NCBI GenBank assembly: GCA_026390275.1
Contig: JAPLGF010000348.1
Coordinates: forward strand, 1-9,121
Direction of reading: 5' to 3'
Source: Candidatus Atribacteria bacterium
GTDB taxonomy: Bacteria; Atribacterota; Atribacteria; Atribacterales; Atribacteraceae
DNA length: 9,121 bases
Positions 1-6,810 of this stretch are shown piece after piece. The notes under the pieces were generated by a model that did not search any database, was not told the origin of the DNA, and saw nothing but the letters and a program-made list of their open reading frames with translations. The translations under genes were made by a program, and so were the position numbers. Each line of letters starts with the position of its first letter. Position 1 is the stretch's first letter.

Positions 1-682
1 TGGAAAGGAGTTTCTTTTTACTGGTGAAATAGTTTTCAAAGGTTTTATGAAATTCCAAGTGTTCTGCCACCACATTGGTGACCACCGCCGTATCGAAGAG
101 AATCCCTTCTACCCGGCCGAGGGCCAGGCCATGCGACGACACCTCCAGGACGGCGTGACGAATCCCTTTATCCCGCATGGCGGCGAGATCCATCTGGAGC
201 GAAAGTGATTCTTCCGTGGTGTTCTTCGCTTCCGACTCATCCGGTCCAATGATGTTCTTCACCGTAGTGAGGAGTCCGCAGGGGTACCCATTCTCTTCCC
301 AGATGTTACGCAGAAAAAAACAGGTAGTGGTTTTTCCGTTGGTACCAGTCACCCCGGTGATTCGCAATTGGGCAGAAGGATGTTGAAAGTACCGATCCGC
401 GACCCGGGCTAAAGTTCTCCGCACATCATCCACCCGGATCCAGGAAACTGTGTTCACGTCGAGTGGCATGGCGACATCTGAGAAAACCACGCCAATCGCT
501 CCGTTCTGAATAGCTTTTGGGATATAGAGATGACCATCAGTATTGGATCCATGCAAGGCAAAAAAAACAAAACCCGGTCCCACTTTCCGTGAGTCAAAGG
601 CCAGACCGGTGACTTCCAAATCCGGATCAACGATATGTTTCTCCGGGAATTCATTCCACGAGAAAAGAGACTGCAACTTCAA
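1..682 (-). CDS. murE: UDP-N-acetylmuramoyl-peptide synthetase MurE (5' part, runs off the left edge)
   Basis: Cytoplasmic Mur ligase that adds the third amino acid (diaminopimelate or lysine) to UDP-MurNAc-L-Ala-D-Glu during peptidoglycan precursor synthesis. Reading minus from 682 gives 227 residues with no stop. The N-terminal domain shows DSRKV (residues 30-34). The ATP-binding loop is GTNGKTTT (113-120), followed by NTTEES (154-159), EVSSHGLALGR (180-190) and the ligase motif EHLEFH (207-212), where many relatives have DHLDFH or DHLDYH. The start is TTG at 682-680, overlapping the ftsI stop as TTGA, with GGAGG about 10 nt upstream. No ATG fits this frame near the N-terminus. The C-terminal domain that decides the amino acid added is outside the window, so DAP versus lysine cannot be settled. 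Position after ftsI is the standard dcw order. Confidence 0.95.
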   Translation of the reverse strand, partial: MKLQSLFSWNEFPEKHIVDPDLEVTGLAFDSRKVGPGFVFFALHGSNTDGHLYIPKAIQNGAIGVVFSDVAMPLDVNTVSWIRVDDVRRTLARVADRYFQHPSAQLRITGVTGTNGKTTTCFFLRNIWEENGYPCGLLTTVKNIIGPDESEAKNTTEESLSLQMDLAAMRDKGIRHAVLEVSSHGLALGRVEGILFDTAVVTNVVAEHLEFHKTFENYFTSKKKLLS

Positions 683-2373
683 TAGTGTTTGACCTCCGCA
701 TTATCGGGCATCATTCCGGTAAGATTGATGATATTCTGGGCGACTTCCTGAAAGACAGGAGCAGCGATGTCTCCACCATAGTATTCTCCCTGGGCTTCAT
801 CCAGGACAACGAGAATCCCAAACTGAGGATCGGGTATCGGAAGGAAACCGATAAAAGAAGAATAAAAACGATTGGGGGCATACCGTCCATCGGAACCGAT
901 CTTCTGACCGGTTCCAGTTTTCCCGGCGATGTGATATCCGGTTATGGCGGCTTTCTTTCCCGTTCCGATCGCCACCACCTGTTCCATCATGTTTAAAACT
1001 ATATCCGCAGTTTCCGGAGAAACCACTTTCTGAACCGGAGCAGGTAAAACTTCCCGAACCACCTTTCCGTCGAGATCAACGATCTTTTTGAGCAAACGGA
1101 CTTTCATCGCAGTCCCTTTATTGGCAATGGCAGACATTGCCCGTAAAAGCTGGATGGGAGTAACCAGGATTTCCTGGCCGATAGGAACGGCACCGATCGA
1201 AAGAGCCGACCAGTCCCGGGGTCTTCTCAGTAAACCCAATTCTTCGCTACTTAAACCAGTATCGCACCCTTCACCGATTCCAAAACCCTTGAAATACCGG
1301 TATAACCGGTCTTCGCCCAATCGTTGCGCGATCTGGATGATCCCAACATTACAGGAATTGATCAGGACCTGGGAGAGAGTTTCCTGGCCGTGACTTTTGA
1401 TATCCCGCACCCGATGATTATACACCATAATTGAACCGCCACAAAAAAAATTGTCGCCCATCGAAACCAGATTTTCCTGGAGTGCGGCAGCCATCACCAA
1501 CGGTTTCACTGTCGAACCGGGTTCGATCAGCATGGAAATCGGGAGATTTTTCCACGATTCGGACGGGTACTGGTTGAACCGGCTGTTGTCATACCGGGGT
1601 CGGGAAGCCATGGCGAGAATATCGCCGGTCCGGGGATCGTTCACCACAATGAGCCCCGCCCTGGCTCTGGTTCGTTCCACAGCAGCATCAAGTGCTTTTT
1701 CCACGAAAAATTGAATGGAGGAATCGATGGTGAGAATGAGGTCATGACCGGGTTGAGAATCCAGGTAAGTGAGACTCCCCGGAATTTCCCGTCCGGTCCC
1801 GCCCTGTTCGAAGGTCATATATCCCGTCTGCCCGGTGAGATCCTGATCGAAGGCATATTCCAGACCCTCCAAACCCCGGTGATCGATACCAACAAAACCC
1901 AGAAGATTACTTAAAAGGGGAGCTTGGGGGTAAAAACGCCGGTTTTCCTTTCTCCATTCAATGCCCTTCAAACGGGCCTTTTCCAGTGGTTCTTTCAGAT
2001 AAAGGGGAACCTGGCGGCGGATCCAGGTAAAGGAACGGTTCCCGCTGATCTTGGTCTGAATCTCGCTTTTGTCAATGAGCAAAATGGAGGAAAGGGTGAG
2101 TGCGGTTTGACGGGGGTCTTCCACCATCTTGGGGATGCAACAGATGGAAATGGCCTCAGTGTCCCTGGCCAATATTTCCCCATTGCGATCGAGGATGGAT
2201 CCCCGGGGAGGAATGAGATCTTCCATTCGGAAACGAACCAGGCTCGCTTTCTCCTGGTATTCATGACCCTGTACCACCTGAAGGGTAAACAAGCGAAGAA
2301 CGACATACCCAAAGACCAAAAAAAACAGGATGACCAGAAAATTTGCCCGCTGGACAAATCTTCTGGAGCTCAT
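679..2373 (-). CDS. ftsI: Septal peptidoglycan transpeptidase FtsI (class B penicillin-binding protein)
   Basis: D,D-transpeptidase that cross-links septal peptidoglycan outside the inner membrane, working with FtsW and recruited through FtsL-type proteins. It has 564 residues: a short cytoplasmic N-terminus, one membrane anchor (about 11-31), the dimerisation-domain signature RGSILDRNG (57-65), then the transpeptidase domain. The three catalytic motifs are intact: SxxK as STVK with nucleophile Ser287, SxN as SCN (340-342), and KTG (485-487) followed by TG. There is no C-terminal PASTA repeat, which argues for FtsI rather than SpoVD or PBP2x types. Start ATG at 2373 overlaps the ftsL stop as ATGA. 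The upstream Shine-Dalgarno is weak, so coupling to ftsL is likely. The 3' end overlaps murE. Confidence 0.96.
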   Translation of the reverse strand: MSSRRFVQRANFLVILFFLVFGYVVLRLFTLQVVQGHEYQEKASLVRFRMEDLIPPRGSILDRNGEILARDTEAISICCIPKMVEDPRQTALTLSSILLIDKSEIQTKISGNRSFTWIRRQVPLYLKEPLEKARLKGIEWRKENRRFYPQAPLLSNLLGFVGIDHRGLEGLEYAFDQDLTGQTGYMTFEQGGTGREIPGSLTYLDSQPGHDLILTIDSSIQFFVEKALDAAVERTRARAGLIVVNDPRTGDILAMASRPRYDNSRFNQYPSESWKNLPISMLIEPGSTVKPLVMAAALQENLVSMGDNFFCGGSIMVYNHRVRDIKSHGQETLSQVLINSCNVGIIQIAQRLGEDRLYRYFKGFGIGEGCDTGLSSEELGLLRRPRDWSALSIGAVPIGQEILVTPIQLLRAMSAIANKGTAMKVRLLKKIVDLDGKVVREVLPAPVQKVVSPETADIVLNMMEQVVAIGTGKKAAITGYHIAGKTGTGQKIGSDGRYAPNRFYSSFIGFLPIPDPQFGILVVLDEAQGEYYGGDIAAPVFQEVAQNIINLTGMMPDNAEVKHY

Positions 2374-2699
2374 CTCTTCAACACTCTCCCATTGGACCTC
2401 TGGACGATTTTCTTTTCTTCCTCCTCGAGCTGAACCTTCTGATGTGCCTCAGTCAGGTACATGGTTCGGTCGGGAATCTTCATCCCGAGCCGGGAAGTGG
2501 CTAAATCCTTGATCCGATCAAAAGATGACAGGAACGAAACCTCTACTTCCAGCTTTTCTTTCTCTGCCTGGAGATCCTCCATCCGGTTTTTTTCCATTTC
2601 GACGATAAAACTTTTCTCGATACTATACGCCTGCAAGGCCAGATACAGGAACGACATGGTGAGGATGAACGCCAATAAAAAGCCACACATCCCTTTCAA
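2370..2699 (-). CDS. ftsL: Cell division protein FtsL-like
   Basis: Small bitopic divisome protein of 109 residues. It has a short N-terminus, one hydrophobic segment (about 5-24), then a periplasmic or extracellular coiled coil rich in Glu, Lys and Leu (about 26-60). A short LATSRLGMKIP segment (66-76) resembles the conserved end of FtsL/DivIC proteins. A charged tail follows (about 85-109). FtsL forms a complex with FtsB/DivIC and FtsQ/DivIB that controls FtsWI. The start is TTG at 2699-2697, overlapping the rsmH stop as TTGA, with a purine-rich GGAGGAGGGAG tract ending 7 nt upstream. ATG at codon 4 is possible but spaced less well. FtsL sequences diverge fast, so the call rests on size, topology and the place between rsmH and ftsI. 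Confidence 0.88.
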   Translation of the reverse strand: MKGMCGFLLAFILTMSFLYLALQAYSIEKSFIVEMEKNRMEDLQAEKEKLEVEVSFLSSFDRIKDLATSRLGMKIPDRTMYLTEAHQKVQLEEEEKKIVQRSNGRVLKR

Positions 2700-3595
2700 G
2701 CTGTTTCTCCCTCCTCCCCCACAATTCTCTCGGCCACCCTCAAACGGGCACTGCGGGCCCGGGGGTTGACAGCGACCTCTTCTGGCGAAGGAACCACCGG
2801 TTTTTTGGTAAGAACCTCGAGCTGCGCTGACGAACGAAAGAAATTTTTGACGATACGATCCTCCAAAGAGTGGTAACTCAAAACCACCACCCTCCCGCCC
2901 TTTCTTAAAAGTGGAACCACAGACTGAAGTCCTTCCTGGAGCTCCTCCAGCTCCCGGTTGACGTAAATCCGGAGGGCCATAAACGTCCGGGTGGCGGGGT
3001 GAATCCGTCCATGCCGCACCGGCACTGCTTTCCAGATAAGAGCTTCCAGTTCTCCAGTCGATTCAATGCGCTTTTTTCTCCGGGCTTCTACCACCTCCCG
3101 GGCGATGCGTCGGGAAAACCGTTCCTCTCCATAGCGAAAAATGAGGTCGGCAAGCTCCTTTTCCGGCATGGAATTCACTACATTGCCCGCCTGTAGTCCC
3201 CCCCTGGTATCCATTCGCATGTCTAAGGGACCCTCTTTCTCAAAGCTGAACCCCCGTTCCGGTTGATCCAGCTGCCAGGAGGAAACCCCTAAGTCCAGGA
3301 GAGCTCCCGAAATTCCCATAATATTTTCCCGTTCCAAAATTGATTTCATTTGAGAAAATGACGCTTTCACCAATCGAATCTGCCGGGAAAAATCGTTTAA
3401 CGTTTCGGCTGCCGCCCGCAAAGCATCATCATCCCGGTCGATCCCGATGACTCGCGCCACCGGCGACAACCTTTGCAGCAAGGCTTGAGAGTGCCCTCCC
3501 CCTCCCACCGTGGCATCCACATATACCCCGTCCGGATCGGAAACCAGGAAACTCATGATTTCCCGCACCATGACTGGACGATGAAACGAATCCAT
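2696..3595 (-). CDS. rsmH: 16S rRNA (cytosine(1402)-N(4))-methyltransferase RsmH
   Basis: SAM-dependent methyltransferase (MraW) that modifies C1402 in the ribosomal P site of 16S rRNA. It has 299 residues, close to the usual 300-315. Visible family motifs are HRPVM near the N-terminus (5-9), the SAM loop DATVGGGGHS (27-36), GIDRDDDAL (51-59), LLDLGVSSWQLD (99-110), GPLDMRMD (122-129), HPATRTFMALRIYVNRELE (199-217) and SYHSLEDRIVK (240-250). The open frame extends 49 codons upstream inside mraZ. I chose the internal ATG at 3595 because family proteins begin just before HRPVM and because it lies 1 nt after the mraZ TGA. No strong Shine-Dalgarno precedes it, so coupled translation from mraZ is likely. 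The stop overlaps the ftsL TTG. Confidence 0.97.
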   Translation of the reverse strand: MDSFHRPVMVREIMSFLVSDPDGVYVDATVGGGGHSQALLQRLSPVARVIGIDRDDDALRAAAETLNDFSRQIRLVKASFSQMKSILERENIMGISGALLDLGVSSWQLDQPERGFSFEKEGPLDMRMDTRGGLQAGNVVNSMPEKELADLIFRYGEERFSRRIAREVVEARRKKRIESTGELEALIWKAVPVRHGRIHPATRTFMALRIYVNRELEELQEGLQSVVPLLRKGGRVVVLSYHSLEDRIVKNFFRSSAQLEVLTKKPVVPSPEEVAVNPRARSARLRVAERIVGEEGETA

Positions 3596-3596
3596 C

Positions 3597-4028
3597 TCAG
3601 ATGCCCGAATCCATGATGTTTTCGGTGATCTCTCCGAATTTTCCTTCCACGTCCTGGCTGTATTGATCCCACCAATTTTCGGCCCAGACTTCGATGCGTG
3701 TCCCCACTCCCACCGTGACCGCTTTCTTCTCAATTTGGGCATGTTCCCGAAGGTGTTTCGGAATCATCACCCTCCCCTGCCCATCAATCACCTGTGCCGT
3801 GGCATTGGCTAAGAATATGCGCGCGAACTCTCGTCCCACCTTCCGGGCCAGGGGAAGAGCGGCTATTCGACCCGCAATCTTCAGCCATTCCTCTTCGGTA
3901 AAAATAAAAATGCAGGTTTCAATTCCCTTGGTGAGATACAGGGTGGGAGAGAGGTCTTTCCGGAACTCATTGGGAATGGTGATCCTTCCCTTCCCATCCA
4001 CTTTATGGCGAAACTGCCCTAAAAACAC
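3597..4028 (-). CDS. mraZ: Transcriptional regulator MraZ
   Basis: DNA-binding repressor of the dcw cluster, made of two SpoVT/AbrB-like swapped-hairpin repeats that assemble into ring oligomers. The two repeat signatures are visible as DGKGRITIP (11-19) and DGQGRVMIP (82-90). I start at GTG (4028-4026) rather than the ATG at 4091. The GTG gives 143 residues, the typical family length, and an N-terminus VFLGQF that aligns with the family's MFxGxx. It also has a good Shine-Dalgarno (AAGGAG, with AGGAG nearer). The ATG start would add 21 unrelated residues and place the predicted promoter and operator inside the coding region. It is the first gene of the left-hand unit and is followed 1 nt later by rsmH. 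The four GTGG boxes upstream suggest negative autoregulation. Confidence 0.96.
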   Translation of the reverse strand: MFLGQFRHKVDGKGRITIPNEFRKDLSPTLYLTKGIETCIFIFTEEEWLKIAGRIAALPLARKVGREFARIFLANATAQVIDGQGRVMIPKHLREHAQIEKKAVTVGVGTRIEVWAENWWDQYSQDVEGKFGEITENIMDSGI

Positions 4029-4046
4029 CTTCTCCTCTCCTTCTTT

Positions 4047-4080
4047 CCACTTTTCACCACTTGCCCCCACTATCCACCAC
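4047..4080 (-). promoter_or_regulatory. Predicted MraZ operator: four GTGG boxes with 10-bp period
   Basis: On the minus strand, GTGG occurs at 4080-4077, 4070-4067, 4060-4057 and 4050-4047, exactly 10 bp apart, so all four lie on the same helix face. MraZ is known to bind short tandem boxes (TGGGN in E. coli, related GTG-type boxes elsewhere) with about 5-6 nt between them, between the promoter and mraZ. The array begins just downstream of the predicted -10 element and ends shortly before the mraZ Shine-Dalgarno, as expected for a repressor blocking initiation or early elongation. Binding by this MraZ is inferred. Confidence 0.85.
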
Positions 4081-4081
4081 A

Positions 4082-4110
4082 AATATAACATTCATTCTCC
4101 ATTTTGTAAA
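4082..4110 (-). promoter_or_regulatory. Predicted sigma-70-type promoter of mraZ and the dcw cluster
   Basis: Minus-strand TTTACA (4110-4105) and TATATT (4087-4082) each match the consensus hexamers at 5 of 6 positions, with the optimal 17-nt spacer. The start site would fall about 7 nt downstream, near 4075, at the first GTGG boxes. That gives a leader of about 45-50 nt before the mraZ GTG. A T-rich tract lies just upstream, including a run of eight T on the minus strand (4145-4138). It could help polymerase binding, but its closest part contains a C run. Confidence 0.75.
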
Positions 4111-4169
4111 TCAAGAGGGGGAAAAGAAAAAATGTTGAAAAAAAACAAAGAATTGAGAAAGAGGTAAGC

Positions 4170-4198
4170 AAAAAATGGTACCAGAGTCACTCGTTACC
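4170..4198 (-). terminator. Probable rho-independent terminator of the PHP-side transcription unit
   Basis: The minus strand has an imperfect dyad, GGTA at 4198-4195 pairing with TACC at 4182-4179, with an inner GAG/CTC stem closing a TGA loop. A/TTTTTT follows (T run 4175-4170). The stem has a mismatch and a bulge, so efficiency is uncertain. It sits about 85-115 nt after the PHP gene stop and before the mraZ promoter, where a boundary between units is expected. Confidence 0.5.
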
Positions 4199-4223
4199 GG
4201 CAAATGCAGGTCGAACTCCGGTA
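4195..4223 (-). repeat. Perfect 6-bp inverted repeat upstream of and overlapping the terminator
   Basis: TACCGG (minus 4223-4218) and CCGGTA (minus 4200-4195) are perfect reverse complements around a 17-nt loop. The second arm shares GGTA with the 5' arm of the terminator hairpin, so the two hairpins cannot both form. This could be chance or a simple antiterminator/terminator pair; no ligand-binding RNA fold is recognisable. The rest of the 4199-4283 stretch holds another T6 run (4257-4252) behind only weak dyads, about 30 nt after the PHP stop. Confidence 0.4.
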
Positions 4224-4283
4224 TCCCTCATCAGAATTGGAGACATCCTACAAAAAACTGCAGTCTGCCCCCGAGGAGTTACT

Positions 4284-5024
4284 TCAGCAATGCATACTCC
4301 GTCCTTTTGCCCCGTGCAGGGCGAGAAGGAATTCCGACCAGGAGCGAGAGGTCATGGAAAAAACGGTCATGGCGGCACCGATTTCCGAGAGGGAGTGGGC
4401 ATCGGAGGAACGAAGAAAGCGATAGTCGGAGAGGAAGAATTGGGTACGGGCTTGTTCCACGGTGCAGGAACGGGAGATCTCCAGGACGGGGAAGGAGAGG
4501 TCAGGGGGGATGAACCCTAAAACCTGGAGGATGCTGTATGCTTTTCGGTCTACATGGGAGGGGATGACGATGCCTTCCCATTCAGTAACGGTGTTAACCA
4601 GGTTTTCTATGGAAAGAGAGAGGGGATAGGTGAGGAGGTAGGGTTTCTTTTCCTGAATTCCTCCTTCCAGATTGATGACCCACTCTTCCCCCCATACCGC
4701 CTGGTCAAGAGGGATAAAGGGAAGGAGGTAACAGATGTGACGATGGAAGTCTTCCAAAGCCTCCACTGAAGGGAAATAACAGAGAAAGTGGATCTCCTCC
4801 CGGGTCTCCACTTCTATCCCGGGGATGACCCACACCCCGAACTGTTCCCCCAGCTTCACCGCGGTATGGACATTGTCGCAGGCATTATGATCGGTGATGG
4901 CAATGATATCGATTTTCTTTTCATGCGCTTCTAAGATAATGCAGTGAGGCAACATATCCCGCATCGCACAGGGAGAGAGGACACTGTGGATGTGCAGATC
5001 GGCTAAATAGACCTCCTCAAACAT
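4284..5024 (-). CDS. PHP-domain metal-dependent phosphoesterase
   Basis: A 246-residue protein of the PHP family, TIM-barrel-like hydrolases with a multi-metal centre that includes TrpH-type nucleotide phosphatases and histidinol phosphatases. The expected ligands are visible: DLHIHS (9-14), ITDHN (43-47), GIEVE (69-73), His79, SHVDR (156-160) and SSDAH (206-210). The segment from DLHIHS through SPCA to ITDHN resembles PHP proteins next to hydrogenase genes in anaerobes. The substrate is unknown; small phosphoesters or nucleotides are only inferred. The ATG start at 5024 lies 8 nt inside the upstream DRTGG gene and lacks a clear Shine-Dalgarno, so translation is probably coupled. It is the last gene of the right-hand unit. 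Confidence 0.88.
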   Translation of the reverse strand: MFEEVYLADLHIHSVLSPCAMRDMLPHCIILEAHEKKIDIIAITDHNACDNVHTAVKLGEQFGVWVIPGIEVETREEIHFLCYFPSVEALEDFHRHICYLLPFIPLDQAVWGEEWVINLEGGIQEKKPYLLTYPLSLSIENLVNTVTEWEGIVIPSHVDRKAYSILQVLGFIPPDLSFPVLEISRSCTVEQARTQFFLSDYRFLRSSDAHSLSEIGAAMTVFSMTSRSWSEFLLALHGAKGRSMHC

Positions 5025-5370
5025 GCTTTTTGGTTCCCGGAATCCCCCGGCCCGCCAAGACGGCCACTGCCTGATAACTCGTCAATGGTGTCCGGAGAAG
5101 AGTGACCCGTTCCTTCCGGGCTTTCTCCACCGTCTGAGGATCGATCTCCTGGAAGTTGGTGATGACGATACAGAGGATTCCGACCAGCACCGCAACGGCC
5201 ACGATGTTGGGATGGGAATGAATCGTCACCCAGACGCTCCCTTCACCGGCATTGGCAATACAATCACTGAGGAGATCCCCAGAGTATCCCCCTTTCAGGG
5301 TCTGTTCCGACATATTTCCATCAACGACAACTTCTGCTTCGAGTGGAATCACGATTTCATTGACCTTCAC
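5017..5370 (-). CDS. DRTGG-like domain protein, second copy
   Basis: A 117-residue soluble protein made of a single DRTGG-like domain, the small alpha/beta module also found in phosphotransacetylase-linked and CBS proteins and often mislabelled as HPr serine kinase. Visible are GGYSGDLLSD (27-36), HSHPNIVAVA (51-60) and a C-terminal LLRTPLTSYQ (91-100). No kinase Walker motif is present. The start is GTG at 5370, with a perfect AAGGAGG about 11 nt upstream lying inside the end of the hydrogenase-like gene; the two genes overlap by 14 nt. Overlaps on both sides tie it to the Fe-S protein and the PHP gene. The molecular function of such stand-alone domains is not established; nucleotide or small-ligand binding is a guess. 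Confidence 0.8.
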   Translation of the reverse strand: MKVNEIVIPLEAEVVVDGNMSEQTLKGGYSGDLLSDCIANAGEGSVWVTIHSHPNIVAVAVLVGILCIVITNFQEIDPQTVEKARKERVTLLRTPLTSYQAVAVLAGRGIPGTKKHV

Positions 5371-6697
5371 CTTTTTTTGTGCCTCCTTCTTCGCTCATAG
5401 CCTGGGGAACCCGGCTGGCTAAATCAAAGATGTCCTTGGAAATTTCCAGAAGCTTTTCTCGTAAAAGGAAAGGACAGTCGATTTCTTGTGCCTTTCCCCG
5501 TACCACATCTTCCGCCAGGGCCCGGCAGGTGGGTGACCCGCAAGCCCCGCAATCCAACGCCGGAAGCTTCTCTAAAAACTTTTCGATCATCTGATATTTC
5601 TCGATGGCTTTCCGGTAGTCGGTGTCCAGTTTCATCACATCCCGGGCTTCATAGAGATTCTCTCTCCGGAAGACAGCATCTCTCTTCCATTCCCGTGCCT
5701 TCTCGGTATCGAGAGGACGATAATTGCAGTATTTTTTCAGCAGGTAATTCACGTTGACCTTAGCGATGAAGGGATTTTGCACGGCAAACACCCCCCCGAT
5801 GCACCCTCCCACGCAAGCCTGAGCCTCGCAATAAGTCACGTTTTTCAATTCCCCCATCTCGATCTTCTCGAACACCGAGATGACATGGTGAATTCCATCC
5901 ACCGCCATGTACTCCCCTTCCCCCAGAGATTCTTGTTCACCGCCGGAACGGGCCCAACCAATTCCTTTCCAGCTAGCTAACTGAAACTCGGTGGTTTCCG
6001 GAAGCGAATCGATGATGCTGATAAGACGCGGATAAATACTGGACACGGAGATGGCTCCATTGACCCGCTCGATCTCTCCCCCCGAACGACGGACTTCCAT
6101 CACCTTCGCCGGGCAGGGGGTGATGAAGAACACCCCGATCTCTTCCGGTCGAAATCCCCGTTGCATGGCGCCAATACGGGCAATTTTCGCCGAAACCGCC
6201 ATGGGGGAATCCAGGGGAAGGAGATGTTCGATCAGCGAGGGAAATTGTACTTCGATGAGCCGAACCACCGCCGGGCAGGCTGAAGAAATAACCGGCCGGG
6301 AGATATCTCGCCGGCGCAGGTGTTTCTCCACTTCCTCGGCCAAGATTTCCGCTCCCCGGGCTACCTCGAAGACCTCGTGAAATCCGAGCTCCAGAAGACC
6401 ACTCAGTATCTTCCCAATGGACATGTTACCCTTGAACTGGGCATAAAAAGCGGGAGCCGGTAAAGCAATGGTATAGGGATATTCTTTCAGCCTCTCCAGA
6501 GAATCGGTTTGACCGTATTTGGCATGGTTGGGGCAAGTACGAATACATTCTCCGCAATCAATACAACGATCTTCATCAATCCTGGCTTTCCCTCTCTTCA
6601 CCCGGATGGCTTCGGTCGGACAGCGGCGGATACAATGGGTACAACCCTTACATTTACCTTCATCCAGCAAGACGGAGTGAAAAATCTCGGGGTTCAA
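5357..6697 (-). CDS. Putative sensory [FeFe]-hydrogenase-like Fe-S protein (HydS-like, probably group D)
   Basis: A 446-residue cytoplasmic protein. Two N-terminal [4Fe-4S] ferredoxin motifs use Cys16/19/22/26 and Cys45/48/51/55. The H-cluster domain follows, with reduced signatures SSACP (138-142), TPCPAK (193-198) and EAQACVGGC (291-299). The four presumed H-cluster cysteines remain (141, 195, 295, 299), as does Lys198. The cysteine that shuttles protons in fast catalytic enzymes is Ala140, and two methionines usual near the cluster are Thr193 and Gln293. A C-terminal Fe-S domain has Cys383/386/391/408 (CGACGSPTC). These traits match putatively sensory groups with slow H2 turnover. I chose TTG at 6697 because a near-perfect extended Shine-Dalgarno precedes it and homologues start just before FHSV. 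The ATG at 6721 has no Shine-Dalgarno and would add 8 residues. No HydA, HydB or HydC partner is in the window. Confidence 0.88.
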   Translation of the reverse strand: MNPEIFHSVLLDEGKCKGCTHCIRRCPTEAIRVKRGKARIDEDRCIDCGECIRTCPNHAKYGQTDSLERLKEYPYTIALPAPAFYAQFKGNMSIGKILSGLLELGFHEVFEVARGAEILAEEVEKHLRRRDISRPVISSACPAVVRLIEVQFPSLIEHLLPLDSPMAVSAKIARIGAMQRGFRPEEIGVFFITPCPAKVMEVRRSGGEIERVNGAISVSSIYPRLISIIDSLPETTEFQLASWKGIGWARSGGEQESLGEGEYMAVDGIHHVISVFEKIEMGELKNVTYCEAQACVGGCIGGVFAVQNPFIAKVNVNYLLKKYCNYRPLDTEKAREWKRDAVFRRENLYEARDVMKLDTDYRKAIEKYQMIEKFLEKLPALDCGACGSPTCRALAEDVVRGKAQEIDCPFLLREKLLEISKDIFDLASRVPQAMSEEGGTKKGEGQ

Positions 6698-6700
6698 TCT

Positions 6701-6712
6701 GATCACCCTCTT
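6701..6712 (-). promoter_or_regulatory. Extended Shine-Dalgarno deciding the hydrogenase-like gene start
   Basis: AAGAGGGTGATC on the minus strand matches the 12-nt complement of the 16S rRNA 3' end (AAGGAGGTGATC) at 11 of 12 positions. It lies 3 nt before TTG at 6697, or 9 nt when measured from the GAGG core. The upstream ATG at 6721 has nothing comparable. The leader between the HATPase stop and this site (about 6713-6810) holds only a small ACCCC/GGGGT hairpin and no convincing promoter or terminator. Confidence 0.65.
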
Positions 6713-6810
6713 TTCGTTCATTTCAGGGAAGTGGTACGACCCTGAGAACTGGCAGTGCCGTGTCTTTTTACTGGTGGTTTCTGGAAATATACCCCGAGTG
6801 GGGTGAAACC

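Noticed and set aside
454..654. 66-residue minus-strand open frame at the murE N-terminus, raising the idea of a frameshift in murE
   Set aside because: It is a different frame. The true murE frame is continuously open from TTG at 682 to the window edge with all expected motifs.
1924..2433. 169-residue plus-strand open frame opposite ftsI
   Set aside because: Antisense shadow of a clearly real gene, with no recognisable domain or Shine-Dalgarno context.
3596..3742. 49-codon N-terminal extension of rsmH
   Set aside because: It lies inside mraZ, does not look like RsmH, and the internal ATG 1 nt after the mraZ stop fits the family N-terminus.
4029..4091. ATG start of mraZ giving 164 residues
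   Set aside because: It would place the GTGG boxes and -10 region in the coding sequence and add 21 residues absent from the family. The GTG with a good Shine-Dalgarno gives the standard 143 residues.
4201..4223. TTCGA/TCGAAC string between the PHP gene and mraZ suggesting a tRNA T-loop
   Set aside because: No flanking 5-bp T stem, acceptor stem, anticodon arm or correct spacing to a CCA end on either strand.
5017..5370. Annotation as an HPr serine kinase
   Set aside because: The protein is only a DRTGG-like domain and has no Walker A or kinase motif; the label is a common carry-over error.
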